A stretch of DNA of 64,000 nt. Source: Duganella sp. CF517. GTDB taxonomy: Bacteria; Pseudomonadota; Gammaproteobacteria; Burkholderiales; Burkholderiaceae_D. The stretch spans positions 620,001 through 684,000 of the forward strand of contig NZ_FODC01000002.1 of assembly GCF_900110275.1 (NCBI RefSeq), written 5' to 3'. Below the pieces are notes generated by a model. That model had not been told where the DNA came from. It did no database searches and saw nothing but the letters and a program-made list of their open reading frames with translations. Positions 46,930 through 55,405 of this stretch are shown one piece after another. The translations under genes were made by a program, and so were the position numbers. How positions within the stretch are numbered: the first letter of the stretch is position 1; every line of letters starts with the position of its first letter.

Positions 46930-48576
46930 ATGGCCATCGAGACGATCGACGAAGCATTCGAACCCACCGCCAAAGCCACCCCGCAGGGTTTTGTTCACGC
47001 CGAGGACCTGAGGCCCGCGACGGAACACGCGCGGCACCACCCGCACGGCTGGCGCCGCTGGCTGTACGCCACCAACCATAAAGACATCGGCACGCTCTAC
47101 CTGTGGTTTGCGCTGGCGATGCTGATGGCCGGCGGCCTTCTTGCGATGCTGATCCGGGTCGAACTGTTCCAGCCGGGGCTGCAGTTCTTCCAGCCCGAGT
47201 TCTACAACCAGATGGTCACCCTGCACGGCCTGGTGATGATCTTCGGCGCCATCATGCCGGCCTTCGTCGGCTTCGCCAACTGGATGATCCCGTTGCAGAT
47301 CGGCGCCGCCGACATGGCGTTCGCGCGCCTGAACAACTTCTCGTTCTGGCTGCTACCGCCGGCGGCGCTGCTGCTGATGGGCTCGTTCTTCAGCGCGGGC
47401 GGCGCCAGCGCCGCCGGCTGGACCCTGTACCCGCCGCTGTCGACGCAAATGGGCGTGGGCATGGATATGGCCATCTTCGCCATCCACCTGATGGGGGTGT
47501 CGTCGATCATGGGCGCGATCAACATCATCACCACCATCCTCAACCTGCGCGCCCAGGGCATGAGCTTGATGCGCATGCCGATGTTCTGCTGGACCTGGCT
47601 GATCACCGCCTACCTGCTGATCGCCGTCATGCCGGTGCTGGCCGCCGCCATCACCATGATCCTGACCGACCGCCACTTCGGCACCACCTTCTTCAACGCG
47701 GCCGGCGGCGGCGATCCGGTCATGTACCAGCACATCTTCTGGTTCTTCGGCCACCCCGAGGTGTACATCCTGATCCTGCCAGCGTTCGGCATGATCTCCG
47801 AGATCATCCCGGCGTTCTCGCGCAAGCCGCTGTTCGGCTATGCGTCGATGGTGTACGCGGCCGGCGCCATCGCCATCATTTCGTTCATCGTCTGGGCGCA
47901 CCACATGTTCGCCACCGGCATGCCGATCACCGGCCAGCTGTTCTTCATGTACGCGACCATGCTGGTGGCCGTGCCCACCGGCGTCAAGGTCTTCAACTGG
48001 ATCGCCACGATGTGGCGCGGGTCGATGACGTTCGAGGCGCCGATGCTGTTCGCGGTCGGCTTCCTGTGGGTGTTTACGATCGGCGGCTTCTCGGGCCTGA
48101 TCCTGGCGGTCGCGCCGATCGACATCCAGGTGCACGACACTTACTACGTCGTCGCGCACTTCCACTACGTGCTGGTGGCCGGGTCGCTGTTCGCGCTGTT
48201 CGCCGGCTACTATTACTGGGTACCGAAGTGGACCGGGCACATGGTCGATGAATGGCGCGCCGCCTTCCACTTCTGGAACTCGCTCGTCTGGGTCAACGTC
48301 ACCTTCTTCCCGATGCACTTCCTCGGGCTGGCCGGCATGCCGCGCCGCTACGCGGACTACTCGACCCAGTTCACCGACTACAACCAGGTGGCGACGGTCG
48401 GTGCGCTGCTGTTCGGGCTGACGCAGGTATACTTCCTGTTCGCCATCGTGCTGCCGACCCTACGCGGCGGCAAGCCGGCCCCGGCCAAGCCGTGGGAAGG
48501 CGCCGAGGGCCTGGAATGGACGGTGCCGAGTCCGGCGCCGTTCCACACCTTCGAAAAACCGCCGCAGGTGATGTGA
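46930..48576 (+). CDS. ctaD: Cytochrome c oxidase subunit I (aa3-type), orphan copy
   Basis: The protein has 548 residues from the ATG at 46930 (AGGGAG upstream). It has twelve membrane helices. Haem and copper ligands: His in 'NQMVTLHGLVMIFGAIMPAF', the Tyr-His crosslink motif 'HPEVYILILPAFG', 'WAHHMF' for CuB, and 'YYVVAHFHYVL' for the haem ligands. The proton-channel Glu (GHPEVYI) and the K-channel Lys (VPTGVKVFNW) are present, so it should be active. Genes for subunits II and III, the assembly factor CtaG and haem synthesis are absent here. It must pair with subunits encoded elsewhere or be a second copy. Confidence 0.95.
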   Translation: MAIETIDEAFEPTAKATPQGFVHAEDLRPATEHARHHPHGWRRWLYATNHKDIGTLYLWFALAMLMAGGLLAMLIRVELFQPGLQFFQPEFYNQMVTLHGLVMIFGAIMPAFVGFANWMIPLQIGAADMAFARLNNFSFWLLPPAALLLMGSFFSAGGASAAGWTLYPPLSTQMGVGMDMAIFAIHLMGVSSIMGAINIITTILNLRAQGMSLMRMPMFCWTWLITAYLLIAVMPVLAAAITMILTDRHFGTTFFNAAGGGDPVMYQHIFWFFGHPEVYILILPAFGMISEIIPAFSRKPLFGYASMVYAAGAIAIISFIVWAHHMFATGMPITGQLFFMYATMLVAVPTGVKVFNWIATMWRGSMTFEAPMLFAVGFLWVFTIGGFSGLILAVAPIDIQVHDTYYVVAHFHYVLVAGSLFALFAGYYYWVPKWTGHMVDEWRAAFHFWNSLVWVNVTFFPMHFLGLAGMPRRYADYSTQFTDYNQVATVGALLFGLTQVYFLFAIVLPTLRGGKPAPAKPWEGAEGLEWTVPSPAPFHTFEKPPQVM

Positions 48577-48589
48577 CCGGGAGCGAGCG

Positions 48590-49057
48590 ATGCCGCGCGA
48601 TGTGCCTTCGGAACGACGTAGCTGGGTGTTGCGGCGGCGCGCGGTGCTGCGGCGGCCGCAGTTGTCGCTGCTGTTTGCCACGCTGTGCTGCCCGACCTTG
48701 GCAATCAGCATCGTATTTCTCTGTTGGGGCTACTGGCACATGCTGGCGTACGCGCTGCTTGAGATGACCGCACTGGCCGCCTGCCTGGGGTACTACGGCC
48801 GCCACCTCGACGACTACGACCGCATCGACATCTCGGAAGACGGCATTGTCATTGAACAGCGCAGCGGCCATCGGTGCAGCTACCGGCATCTAGACCTATG
48901 GAGCACCCGCCTGCTGTCGCCGCGACGTGATGGCGATCCGGTGCGCCTCAACGACAGACAACATCGCACGGTCGAGCTCGGACGTTTTCTTGGTGCCGAG
49001 GAACGCCGCCACCTCGCCTATGAACTAAATCAATGTCTACGCCGCCCGGGTGCTTGA
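48590..49057 (+). CDS. DUF2244 membrane protein
   Basis: The protein has 155 residues with two close membrane helices (about 27-68: 'SLLFATLCCPTLAISIVFLC', 'MLAYALLEMTALAACLGYYG'). A C-terminal soluble domain of the DUF2244 type follows ('ISEDGIVIEQRSGHR', 'VELGRFLGAEERRHLAYEL'). DUF2244 genes commonly accompany cytochrome oxidase genes, and this one follows ctaD at 13 bp, so it is probably co-transcribed. Its biochemical role is unknown. Confidence 0.82.
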   Translation: MPRDVPSERRSWVLRRRAVLRRPQLSLLFATLCCPTLAISIVFLCWGYWHMLAYALLEMTALAACLGYYGRHLDDYDRIDISEDGIVIEQRSGHRCSYRHLDLWSTRLLSPRRDGDPVRLNDRQHRTVELGRFLGAEERRHLAYELNQCLRRPGA

Positions 49058-49135
49058 ACAGGCGTGCAATTGCCAAATATCAACTTTCATTCGATTTTGG
49101 CATGACATGATGGACTCTCTTTCAAGGAGGATCTC

Positions 49136-49588
49136 ATGTCGACCTGCCAGCATTGCGGTATCGGAAATTCACCCATTCGTTCGCTCTGTACCACCTGCGG
49201 AAGCGCGCTTCCCAAACCAGCCGCCGGCATGGAAGCCGACCTGTCGGCGCTATGGCGCATCCGATTCGATTTGATTGAAAAAGCTGGCGGCCCGACCCGG
49301 CCGCGGTTCAAGCAGCTCAGCCTGGGCGAGCGCTTTCGACTCGGATTCAATCTATGGGCCCTGCTTTTGGGACCGCTCTATTATCTAGCCAAAGGCATGT
49401 GGCGTAAGGCGATCACCATGGTGGTCCTGACACTATCCGTAGTGGTACTCTCCGGCACATTGGCGCCAGACGGCAGTCTCGTTTTTCTCGAGAACATGCT
49501 GACAACCATGATCAGTTTTTGGTTTTTCCTCAACGCCAACGTCAACTATTATAGGAAAGTCGTCTTAGACGACAATGGTTGGTGGTGA
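49136..49588 (+). CDS. Zinc-ribbon / DUF2628 membrane protein
   Basis: The protein has 150 residues after a near-perfect AAGGAGGAT ribosome site. The N-terminal zinc ribbon has CQHC and CTTC pairs (residues 4-7 and 18-21). A DUF2628-like region follows with 'FNLWALLLGPLYYLAKGMWR' and two further hydrophobic segments ('AITMVVLTLSVVVLSGTLA', 'MISFWFFLNANVNYYRKVV'). Function is unknown. Its A+T content is visibly higher than that of its neighbours, consistent with acquisition. Confidence 0.75.
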   Translation: MSTCQHCGIGNSPIRSLCTTCGSALPKPAAGMEADLSALWRIRFDLIEKAGGPTRPRFKQLSLGERFRLGFNLWALLLGPLYYLAKGMWRKAITMVVLTLSVVVLSGTLAPDGSLVFLENMLTTMISFWFFLNANVNYYRKVVLDDNGWW

Positions 49589-49631
49589 GCAGCACCAGTG
49601 CAGGTCCGCCATTGCTACACGATCCCGACCG

Positions 49632-50396
49632 TTATGCGCCCACCGGCAACAGCATCACCAACTTGAGGTCGTGACGCTCGGCCAAATGCAGCGTTACCTG
49701 ATTGAAGCGGAGCTCCCCGCCCGACGGCGGCTGGAAACGCCGCAGCCCGCCCTCCCTGCCGACCACGTCCTGCAGACGCCACAGCTGTCGGAACTCGGCG
49801 CTGCCGCGCGCCACGTCGGCGATCAGTTCACGCACCGCGGGATGCTCGGCGTGCTTGCCGATGTCGGCGCGGAACTCGGCCACCAGCCGCCGCGCGCGCT
49901 CCGGCCAGTCGACGATCATCCCGCGCGCGGCCGCCGACTGGAACGTGAAGCGCAGCAGGTTCGGCGACGGCCCATCGAGCCAGCCGGCGAACAACCGCGC
50001 CGCCGCGCCGTTCCAGGCCACCGCGTCCCAGCGCAAATCGAGGATATAGGCCGGCGCATCGACGGCCGCCACGATCGCGTCGAGCGCCACGTCGGCCTCA
50101 GTGCCGCCAGCCTCGCCCTGCGGATCGAGCCGCTCAGCCAGACTGAACAAATAACCCCGCTCGGCCGCGCTCAGTTGCAGCACCTCGGCCAGGCGCGCCA
50201 GCATTTTGACCGACGCCGACACCGGCCTGCCCTGCTCCAGCCAGGTCAGCCACGTCGGGCTGACCTGGCACAGCTGCGCCAGTTCCTCGCGCCGCAAGCC
50301 CGGCGTGCGCCGCCGCCCTGCTCCGGGCAAGCCGACGCTGGCCGGCGTCGTGCGCTCCCGATGGGCCCGGATGAAATCGCCTAACTTGTTGTGCAT
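49632..50396 (-). CDS. XRE-family transcriptional regulator with MmyB-like ligand domain
   Basis: The protein has 254 residues. The N-terminal helix-turn-helix is 'GLRREELAQLCQVSPTWLTW' (about residues 33-52) with 'LEQGRPVSASVKMLARLAEV'. The C-terminal MmyB-like PAS domain (about 105-250) has 'YILDLRWDAVAWNGAAARLF' and 'FNQVTLHLAERHDLKLVMLL'. Such regulators often control a divergent neighbour, here the SAM methyltransferase, with operators in the 91-bp spacer. The GC-rich coding differs little from the backbone. Confidence 0.9.
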   Translation of the reverse strand: MHNKLGDFIRAHRERTTPASVGLPGAGRRRTPGLRREELAQLCQVSPTWLTWLEQGRPVSASVKMLARLAEVLQLSAAERGYLFSLAERLDPQGEAGGTEADVALDAIVAAVDAPAYILDLRWDAVAWNGAAARLFAGWLDGPSPNLLRFTFQSAAARGMIVDWPERARRLVAEFRADIGKHAEHPAVRELIADVARGSAEFRQLWRLQDVVGREGGLRRFQPPSGGELRFNQVTLHLAERHDLKLVMLLPVGA

Positions 50397-50410
50397 GGTG
50401 GTTTTTATAC

Positions 50411-50456
50411 CAGGATAAGTACTTGTCTTGTTACAGGATATAAACCCGCCTATTCT
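50411..50456 (+). promoter_or_regulatory. Methyltransferase promoter with CAGGATA direct repeats
   Basis: TTGTTA (50428-50433), a 17-base spacer and TATTCT (50451-50456) make a good sigma-70 promoter for the methyltransferase. The heptamer CAGGATA occurs twice, at 50411-50417 and within the spacer at 50434-50440 (23 bp apart), placed as expected for operator half-sites of the divergent XRE regulator. On the other strand TATAAA at 50405-50410 could be the regulator's own -10 box, leaving almost no leader. Confidence 0.55.
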
Positions 50457-50487
50457 GCCCTGACCCGCACATTTCAGGAGAAATAAA

Positions 50488-51261
50488 ATGCAACAGCAAG
50501 CCGTCGTCGCCCGCCAGTTCGGCCAAACCGCCAGCGCCTACCTGACCAGCACGGTCCACGCGCAGGGCGCCGACCTGGCCAAGCTGCGCGAGCTGGCCGC
50601 CGGACTCGGAACCCCGCTGGTGCTCGATCTGGGCTGCGGCGCCGGCCACGCCAGCTTCGCCGTCGCCCCGGTTGCGCGCTCGGTCACCGCGTTCGACCTG
50701 TCGTCCGAAATGCTGGCCGTGGTGGCCGGCGCCGCGCAAGCGCGCGGCCTGCACAACGTCGTCACCGAACAAGGCAACGTCTCCCGCCTGCCGTTCGCGG
50801 ACGACGCATTCTGCATGGTCGTCACGCGCTTCTCGGCGCACCACTGGCTCGATGTGCCGGCCGCGCTGCGCGAAGCCAAGCGCGTGCTCAAACCCGACGG
50901 CCTGCTGGTCGTCATCGACATCACCGCCCCCGAAGCGCCGCTGCACGACACCACCCTGCAAGCGGTCGAGCTGCTGCGCGACGGCTCGCACGTGCGCGAC
51001 TATCGTCCGTCCGAATGGACCGCGATGCTGCGCGCGGCCGGCTTCCAGCCGCGGCGCGGCGGCGACTGGACACTGCACATGGTATTCGACGAATGGACCG
51101 CGCGCATGCGCACGCCGCCCGAGCGGGTGGCCGCGATCCGCAGCCTGTTCGCCAGCGCGCCGGAAGAAACGCTGAAACACTTCGACGTGCAAGCCGACGG
51201 CTCATTCGCGATCGGCTCGACGCTGTTCACCGCCACCCACGACGCCGACGACATCTACTAA
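50488..51261 (+). CDS. Class I SAM-dependent methyltransferase (UbiE/Methyltransf_11 type)
   Basis: The protein has 257 residues with an AGGAG site upstream. Motif I is 'VLDLGCGAGHASFAVAP', with 'VTAFDLSSEMLAVVAGAAQA' for motif post-I, 'GNVSRLPFADDAFCMVVTRF' for motif II and 'AKRVLKPDGLLVVIDI' for motif III. It resembles YafE/UbiE-like small-molecule methyltransferases; the substrate is unknown. It is divergent from the XRE regulator that probably controls it and ends at a strong terminator. Confidence 0.9.
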   Translation: MQQQAVVARQFGQTASAYLTSTVHAQGADLAKLRELAAGLGTPLVLDLGCGAGHASFAVAPVARSVTAFDLSSEMLAVVAGAAQARGLHNVVTEQGNVSRLPFADDAFCMVVTRFSAHHWLDVPAALREAKRVLKPDGLLVVIDITAPEAPLHDTTLQAVELLRDGSHVRDYRPSEWTAMLRAAGFQPRRGGDWTLHMVFDEWTARMRTPPERVAAIRSLFASAPEETLKHFDVQADGSFAIGSTLFTATHDADDIY

Positions 51262-51273
51262 CGCCGCGGACGT

Positions 51274-51303
51274 AAAAAAAGGCGCCGTCGCCGGCGCCTT
51301 TTT
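51274..51303. terminator. Bidirectional terminator between methyltransferase and peroxiredoxin
   Basis: GGCGCCG pairs with CGGCGCC around a short loop, flanked by seven A residues on the left and five T residues on the right. It can terminate the rightward methyltransferase and the leftward peroxiredoxin transcript. Confidence 0.9.
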
Positions 51304-51320
51304 CACTGCGTCAAGCCGGC

Positions 51321-51824
51321 TTACGCCTGGCCCAGCAGGGTCTCGGCGTTCGATACTTCGAACTTGCCGCCTTGTTCCACGTTCAGCTGCTTGACGACGC
51401 CGTCTTCGACCAGCATCGAATAACGCTGCGAGCGCGTGCCCATGCCGTGCTTGCTGAAGTCGGCGTCCAGGCCCAGCGCCTTGCTGTAGGCGGCGTTACC
51501 GTCAGCCATCATGCGCACGGTGCCGGTGGCATTCTGGTCGCGGCCCCAGGCGCCCATGACGAACGCGTCGTTGACCGAGATGCACCAGATTTCATCGACG
51601 CCCTTGGCCTTCAGGTCGGCGGCGTGCTTGACGTAGCCTGGCACGTGCTGTGCCGAGCAGGTCGGGGTGTAGGCGCCCGGCAGGCCGAAGATCGCGATCT
51701 TCTTGCCCTTGACCAAGTCCTGCACATTGAACGTGTTCGGGCCGAGCGAGCAGCCTTCGGTTTCGGTTTCGACGAATTCGGACAGGGTGCCTTCCGGCAG
51801 GGTATCGCCAATTTTGATGGTCAT
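51321..51824 (-). CDS. Peroxiredoxin (Prx5-like)
   Basis: The protein has 167 residues from the ATG at 51824 (MTIKIGDTLPEGTL), with AAAGGAG upstream; the open frame extends 25 codons further but without family features. The peroxidatic Cys is in 'FGLPGAYTPTCSAQHVPGY' (about residue 50), and 'WCISVNDAFVMGAWGRDQNA' follows. It reduces peroxides using glutathione or a glutaredoxin partner. A peroxiredoxin gene immediately after ftsZ is characteristic of Burkholderiales, where lpxC usually comes next. Confidence 0.95.
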   Translation of the reverse strand: MTIKIGDTLPEGTLSEFVETETEGCSLGPNTFNVQDLVKGKKIAIFGLPGAYTPTCSAQHVPGYVKHAADLKAKGVDEIWCISVNDAFVMGAWGRDQNATGTVRMMADGNAAYSKALGLDADFSKHGMGTRSQRYSMLVEDGVVKQLNVEQGGKFEVSNAETLLGQA

Positions 51825-51856
51825 GTGTGACTCCTTTTGTTGGGGTATCGAACGTG

Positions 51857-51880
51857 AAAAAGCCGCGGCAAGCGCGGCTC
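51857..51880 (-). terminator. Terminator after ftsZ
   Basis: On the minus strand AGCCGCG and CGCGGCT pair around a 5-base loop and run into TTTTC. It sits between the ftsZ stop and the peroxiredoxin start, so the peroxiredoxin probably has its own promoter or depends on read-through. Confidence 0.7.
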
Positions 51881-51963
51881 TTCCCGGCATAGAAACCACA
51901 GTATGCCTGAAGCCCGGCGTTCCTGCACAACGTGCCCGGACGCCGGAAAACGTCCAGAACGAC

Positions 51964-53187
51964 TTAGTCGGCCTGCTTGCGCAGGAAGGCTGGAATGTCG
52001 TACGTCTCCATGCCGTTCTTCTCCATCGCGCGCACCTGCTCGGAGGCCGACTCGCGACGCCATACCGCCGGCGCCTTCATGCCGTCGAAGGCCGGGGCGC
52101 CACCGCCGCCCATGCCGCTCGTCGCGCCCATCGACACGCCGGCCGACGCCGCGCCGCCCAGCGCGCCCGAAGGCATCATCGGGCTGTTGTGGGTACCGGT
52201 GCGCAGCAGCTGCTGCGGCACCAGCTGCACGTGCTTCTTGCCCTTGCCCAGGCCCGTGGCCACCACGGTGACGCGGATCTCGTCGCCCATCGTGTCGTCG
52301 TAGGCGATACCCTGCGCGATCGACGCGTCCGGCGCCGCGAAGGCGCGCACCGCCGCCATGACTTCCTTGATCTCTTTACCTTTGAGGCCACGGCTTGCGG
52401 TCACGTTGACCAGCACACCGCGCGCGCCCGACAGGTCGACGCCGTCCAGCAGCGGCGAAGCGACCGCCTGTTCGGCCGCGATGCGCGCGCGGTCGATGCC
52501 CGACGCGGTCGCGGTGCCCATCATGGCCTTGCCCTGCTCGCCCATGATGGTTTTCACGTCGTTGAAGTCGACGTTGATGTGGCCCGGGACGTTGATGATC
52601 TCGGCGATACCGGCGACGGCGTTGTTCAGCACATCGTCGGCGTGCTGCAGCCACTCGATCAGCGATTCGTCTTCGTAGATCTCTTCGAGCTTCTCGTTCA
52701 GGATGACGATCAGCGAGTCGACGTGTTCCGACAGCTGCTCCAGGCCTTCGTCGGCGATGTCCATGCACTTCTGGCCTTCGTGCGAGAACGGCTTCGAGAC
52801 CACCGCCACGGTCAGCGCGCCGAGCGACTTGGCCACTTCGGCCACGATCGGCGCGGCGCCGGTGCCGGTGCCGCCGCCCATGCCGGCGGCGATGAACACC
52901 ATGTGCGCGCCGCGCAGCGCGTCTTCGATGCGCGAGCGCGATTCCTCGGCCAGCTTGCGGCCGACGTCGGGCTTCATCCCCGCACCCAGGCCGGTCTCGC
53001 CGATCTGGATGACGTTGTGCGCGCGCGAGGTCGACAGCGCCTGCGCGTCGGTGTTGGCGGCGATGAACTCCACGCCGGACATGCCTTTGACGATCATGTG
53101 TTGAACTGCATTGCCACCTGCTCCGCCGACGCCGACGACCTTGATGACGGTGCCCAAAGCTGCGTTATCGACCATATCAAACTCCAT
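51964..53187 (-). CDS. ftsZ: Cell division GTPase FtsZ
   Basis: The protein has 407 residues from the ATG at 53187 (MEFDMVDNAALGTVIKVVGV), with AGGGAG upstream; the open frame extends 28 codons further and lacks family features. The tubulin signature is 'GMGGGTGTGAAPIVAEVAK' (about 105-123). The T7 loop is 'VNVDFNDVKTIM'-like (residues about 205-217). The disordered Gly/Ala-rich linker leads to the conserved C-terminal peptide 'YDIPAFLRKQAD', which binds FtsA. It assembles the Z ring. Confidence 0.98.
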   Translation of the reverse strand: MEFDMVDNAALGTVIKVVGVGGAGGNAVQHMIVKGMSGVEFIAANTDAQALSTSRAHNVIQIGETGLGAGMKPDVGRKLAEESRSRIEDALRGAHMVFIAAGMGGGTGTGAAPIVAEVAKSLGALTVAVVSKPFSHEGQKCMDIADEGLEQLSEHVDSLIVILNEKLEEIYEDESLIEWLQHADDVLNNAVAGIAEIINVPGHINVDFNDVKTIMGEQGKAMMGTATASGIDRARIAAEQAVASPLLDGVDLSGARGVLVNVTASRGLKGKEIKEVMAAVRAFAAPDASIAQGIAYDDTMGDEIRVTVVATGLGKGKKHVQLVPQQLLRTGTHNSPMMPSGALGGAASAGVSMGATSGMGGGGAPAFDGMKAPAVWRRESASEQVRAMEKNGMETYDIPAFLRKQAD

Positions 53188-53304
53188 GATGTGCTCCCTA
53201 TCAGAATGCGGTTTCCAAGCGCCAGTCCTCATATTTGTAGGAGAACTGGGGATTGAAAACTGCTGGTTCAATTTAAAAAAAGTTTAGTGAAAAAACCACC
53301 CGTA

Positions 53305-53328
53305 TTTTGCTGCGTGTTTTGCTGCGTA
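53305..53328. repeat. Tandem 12-bp repeat upstream of ftsZ
   Basis: TTTTGCTGCGTG and TTTTGCTGCGTA follow directly on each other in the 159-bp ftsA-ftsZ spacer. They lie about 120 bp before the ftsZ start, where an ftsZ promoter or control site would be expected. Confidence 0.6.
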
Positions 53329-53346
53329 TCTTTTACCCGTGCCGCC

Positions 53347-54579
53347 TTAAAAATTACCTAAGAACCATTCCTTCATGCGCTGCCACACCGCCTTCACCGA
53401 CCCATCCTGCCGCGTGACGATGTGACCACGCAGGTACTGCTTTTTCGCTTCCAACAACAGGCCAAGCACGGTCGCGTAGCGCGGGCTGCGCACCACGTCG
53501 GCCAACTGGCCGCGATAGTCCGGCGTGCCAAGGCGCGCCGGCTTGAGGAAGATGTCTTCCGCCATTTCGACCATGCCCGGCATGATCGCCGTGCCGCCGG
53601 TGAGCACGATGCCCGACGAGAGCACGCCCTCGTAGCCGGACTCGCGCACCACCTGGTGCACCATCGCGAACAACTCCTCCACGCGCGGCTCGATCACCGC
53701 CGCCAGCGCCTGGCGCGACAGGTTGCGCGGACCGCGGTCGCCCAGTCCCGGCACCTCCAGGCTCTCGCCCGGATCGGCCAGCACCTGCTTGGCCACGCCG
53801 TAGCGGATCTTGATCTCTTCGGCTTCCGAGGTCGGCGTGCGCAGCGCCATCGCGATGTCGTTGGTGATCTGGTCGCCCGCGATCGGGATCACGGCCGTGT
53901 GGCGGATCGCGCCGTCCGAGAACACCGCCACGTCGGTGGTGCCGCCGCCGATATCGATCAGCACAACGCCAAGCTCTTTTTCGTCCGGCGTCAGCACCGC
54001 GTCGGCCGATGCCATCGGCTGCAAAATCAGGTCCGACACTTCAAGTCCGCAACGGCGCACGCACTTGACGATGTTCTGCACCGCCGACACGGCGCCGGTG
54101 ACGATATGGACTTTCACTTCAAGGCGGATGCCGCTCATGCCGATCGGTTCGCGCACATCTTCCTGGCTGTCGACGATGAATTCCTGCGGCACCGTATGCA
54201 GCAGCTGCTGGTCAGTCGGGATGTTAACCGCCTTTGCCGTTTCGATGACGCGCGCCACGTCGGTCGCCGTCACTTCCTTTTCCTTGATCGCCACCATGCC
54301 GCTCGAATTGAAGCTGCGGATATGGCTGCCCGCGATGCCCGCGTAGACATTGCGGATCTTGCAGTCGGCCATCAGCTCCGCTTCTTCCAGCGCGCGCTGG
54401 ATCGATTCGACGGTCGCTTCGATGTTGACCACCACGCCCTTCTTCAGGCCTCTCGATTCGTGCTGACCCAGCCCGATCACTTCGTGGCGTCCATCGCCCA
54501 TCACCTCGGCCACCACGGCCACCACTTTCGAGGTGCCGATGTCGAGACCGACGATCAGGTTTTTAGCGTCTTTTGTCAT
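53347..54579 (-). CDS. ftsA: Cell division protein FtsA
   Basis: The protein has 410 residues of the actin-like ATPase fold: 'IVGLDIGTSKVVAVVAEVMG' (phosphate 1), 'VVLIDIGGGTTDVAVFSDG' (phosphate 2), 'GVLSSGIVLTGGTAIMPGMV' (adenosine motif). The C-terminus ends in an amphipathic membrane-binding helix ('VKAVWQRMKEWFLGNF'). It tethers FtsZ to the membrane and recruits later division proteins. It is 12 bp after ftsQ. Confidence 0.98.
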   Translation of the reverse strand: MTKDAKNLIVGLDIGTSKVVAVVAEVMGDGRHEVIGLGQHESRGLKKGVVVNIEATVESIQRALEEAELMADCKIRNVYAGIAGSHIRSFNSSGMVAIKEKEVTATDVARVIETAKAVNIPTDQQLLHTVPQEFIVDSQEDVREPIGMSGIRLEVKVHIVTGAVSAVQNIVKCVRRCGLEVSDLILQPMASADAVLTPDEKELGVVLIDIGGGTTDVAVFSDGAIRHTAVIPIAGDQITNDIAMALRTPTSEAEEIKIRYGVAKQVLADPGESLEVPGLGDRGPRNLSRQALAAVIEPRVEELFAMVHQVVRESGYEGVLSSGIVLTGGTAIMPGMVEMAEDIFLKPARLGTPDYRGQLADVVRSPRYATVLGLLLEAKKQYLRGHIVTRQDGSVKAVWQRMKEWFLGNF

Positions 54580-54591
54580 GTCTGTTGCTAC

Positions 54592-55398
54592 CTAGTGTTG
54601 GGGTTTAACGCTTATCGTTTTTTTTGCTGCCGCTTTTGGCTTGGCGCCTTCCTTCGGGATCTTCAATCCCGCCGCGCTCAGGGCCAAACCGTTCTGGTAC
54701 CGCATATCTATCGTCTCTATATCGGGCAAATGCTCCACCAGTTGCGGATAAATCCCCGTCAGCCGGTCCACCCTTTCCTTCAACGTGGTGCTGGTCTGCT
54801 CGCGCCCCAGCGCCACGCTCATGCCGTTATCGAGCCGCACCGTCCACGCATAGCGGCTCGACAGCGACAGCGCCTGCGGCACCAGCTTGAGCGGCGCGAA
54901 CCAGCCACGCAGCTCCTCGTAACGCGATATCACTTCCTTCTCGCTGCCATCGGGGCCGTCGAACGCCGGCAGCTCGTGGTCCTCTTCCGCCTCGGCCAGG
55001 TTGGCGGTGAACACATCGCCCTTGACCGACAGCAGCCGGCCGTCCTCGCCCCACGTGCCAAGCGCCTCATGCTCCTCCAGCGCCACGATCAACTGGTCCG
55101 GCCACTCGCGGCGCACCGTCGCGCGGCGTACCCAGGGCACCGACTCGAACGCCTGGCGCACCGCGTCCAGGTTGGTCGTGAAGAAGTTGCCCTTGAGGCG
55201 GCCCAGCGCGTTGTTGCGCAAGGTCAGGTGGTTCACGTGCTGTAACTCGTCATGCCCGATGCTCTCGATACGAATGGTGCGCAGGTTGAACGCCGGGCGC
55301 TGCGCCACCCACCACACGCCGGCGGCGATGCATGCCAACAGCACCAGGGCGAAAATGCCGTTGGCGGTCGCATTCAAGGCTTTAGCGTCTTGCCACAT
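54592..55398 (-). CDS. ftsQ: Cell division protein FtsQ
   Basis: The protein has 268 residues: a short cytoplasmic lead, one membrane helix (about 14-33), a POTRA domain ('FNLRTIRIESIGHDELQHVN', 'VRRATVRREWPDQLIVALEE') and a beta domain ('GLALSAAG' near the end). A basic Lys-rich tail ends the protein. FtsQ links FtsB/FtsL to the divisome. It starts 7 bp after the ddl stop. Confidence 0.96.
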   Translation of the reverse strand: MWQDAKALNATANGIFALVLLACIAAGVWWVAQRPAFNLRTIRIESIGHDELQHVNHLTLRNNALGRLKGNFFTTNLDAVRQAFESVPWVRRATVRREWPDQLIVALEEHEALGTWGEDGRLLSVKGDVFTANLAEAEEDHELPAFDGPDGSEKEVISRYEELRGWFAPLKLVPQALSLSSRYAWTVRLDNGMSVALGREQTSTTLKERVDRLTGIYPQLVEHLPDIETIDMRYQNGLALSAAGLKIPKEGAKPKAAAKKTISVKPQH

Positions 55399-55405
55399 CT
55401 GATAC

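Noticed and set aside
49050-49274. 74-codon frame overlapping the zinc-ribbon gene start
   Set aside because: The zinc-ribbon frame has a near-perfect ribosome site and Cys pairs; this one has neither.
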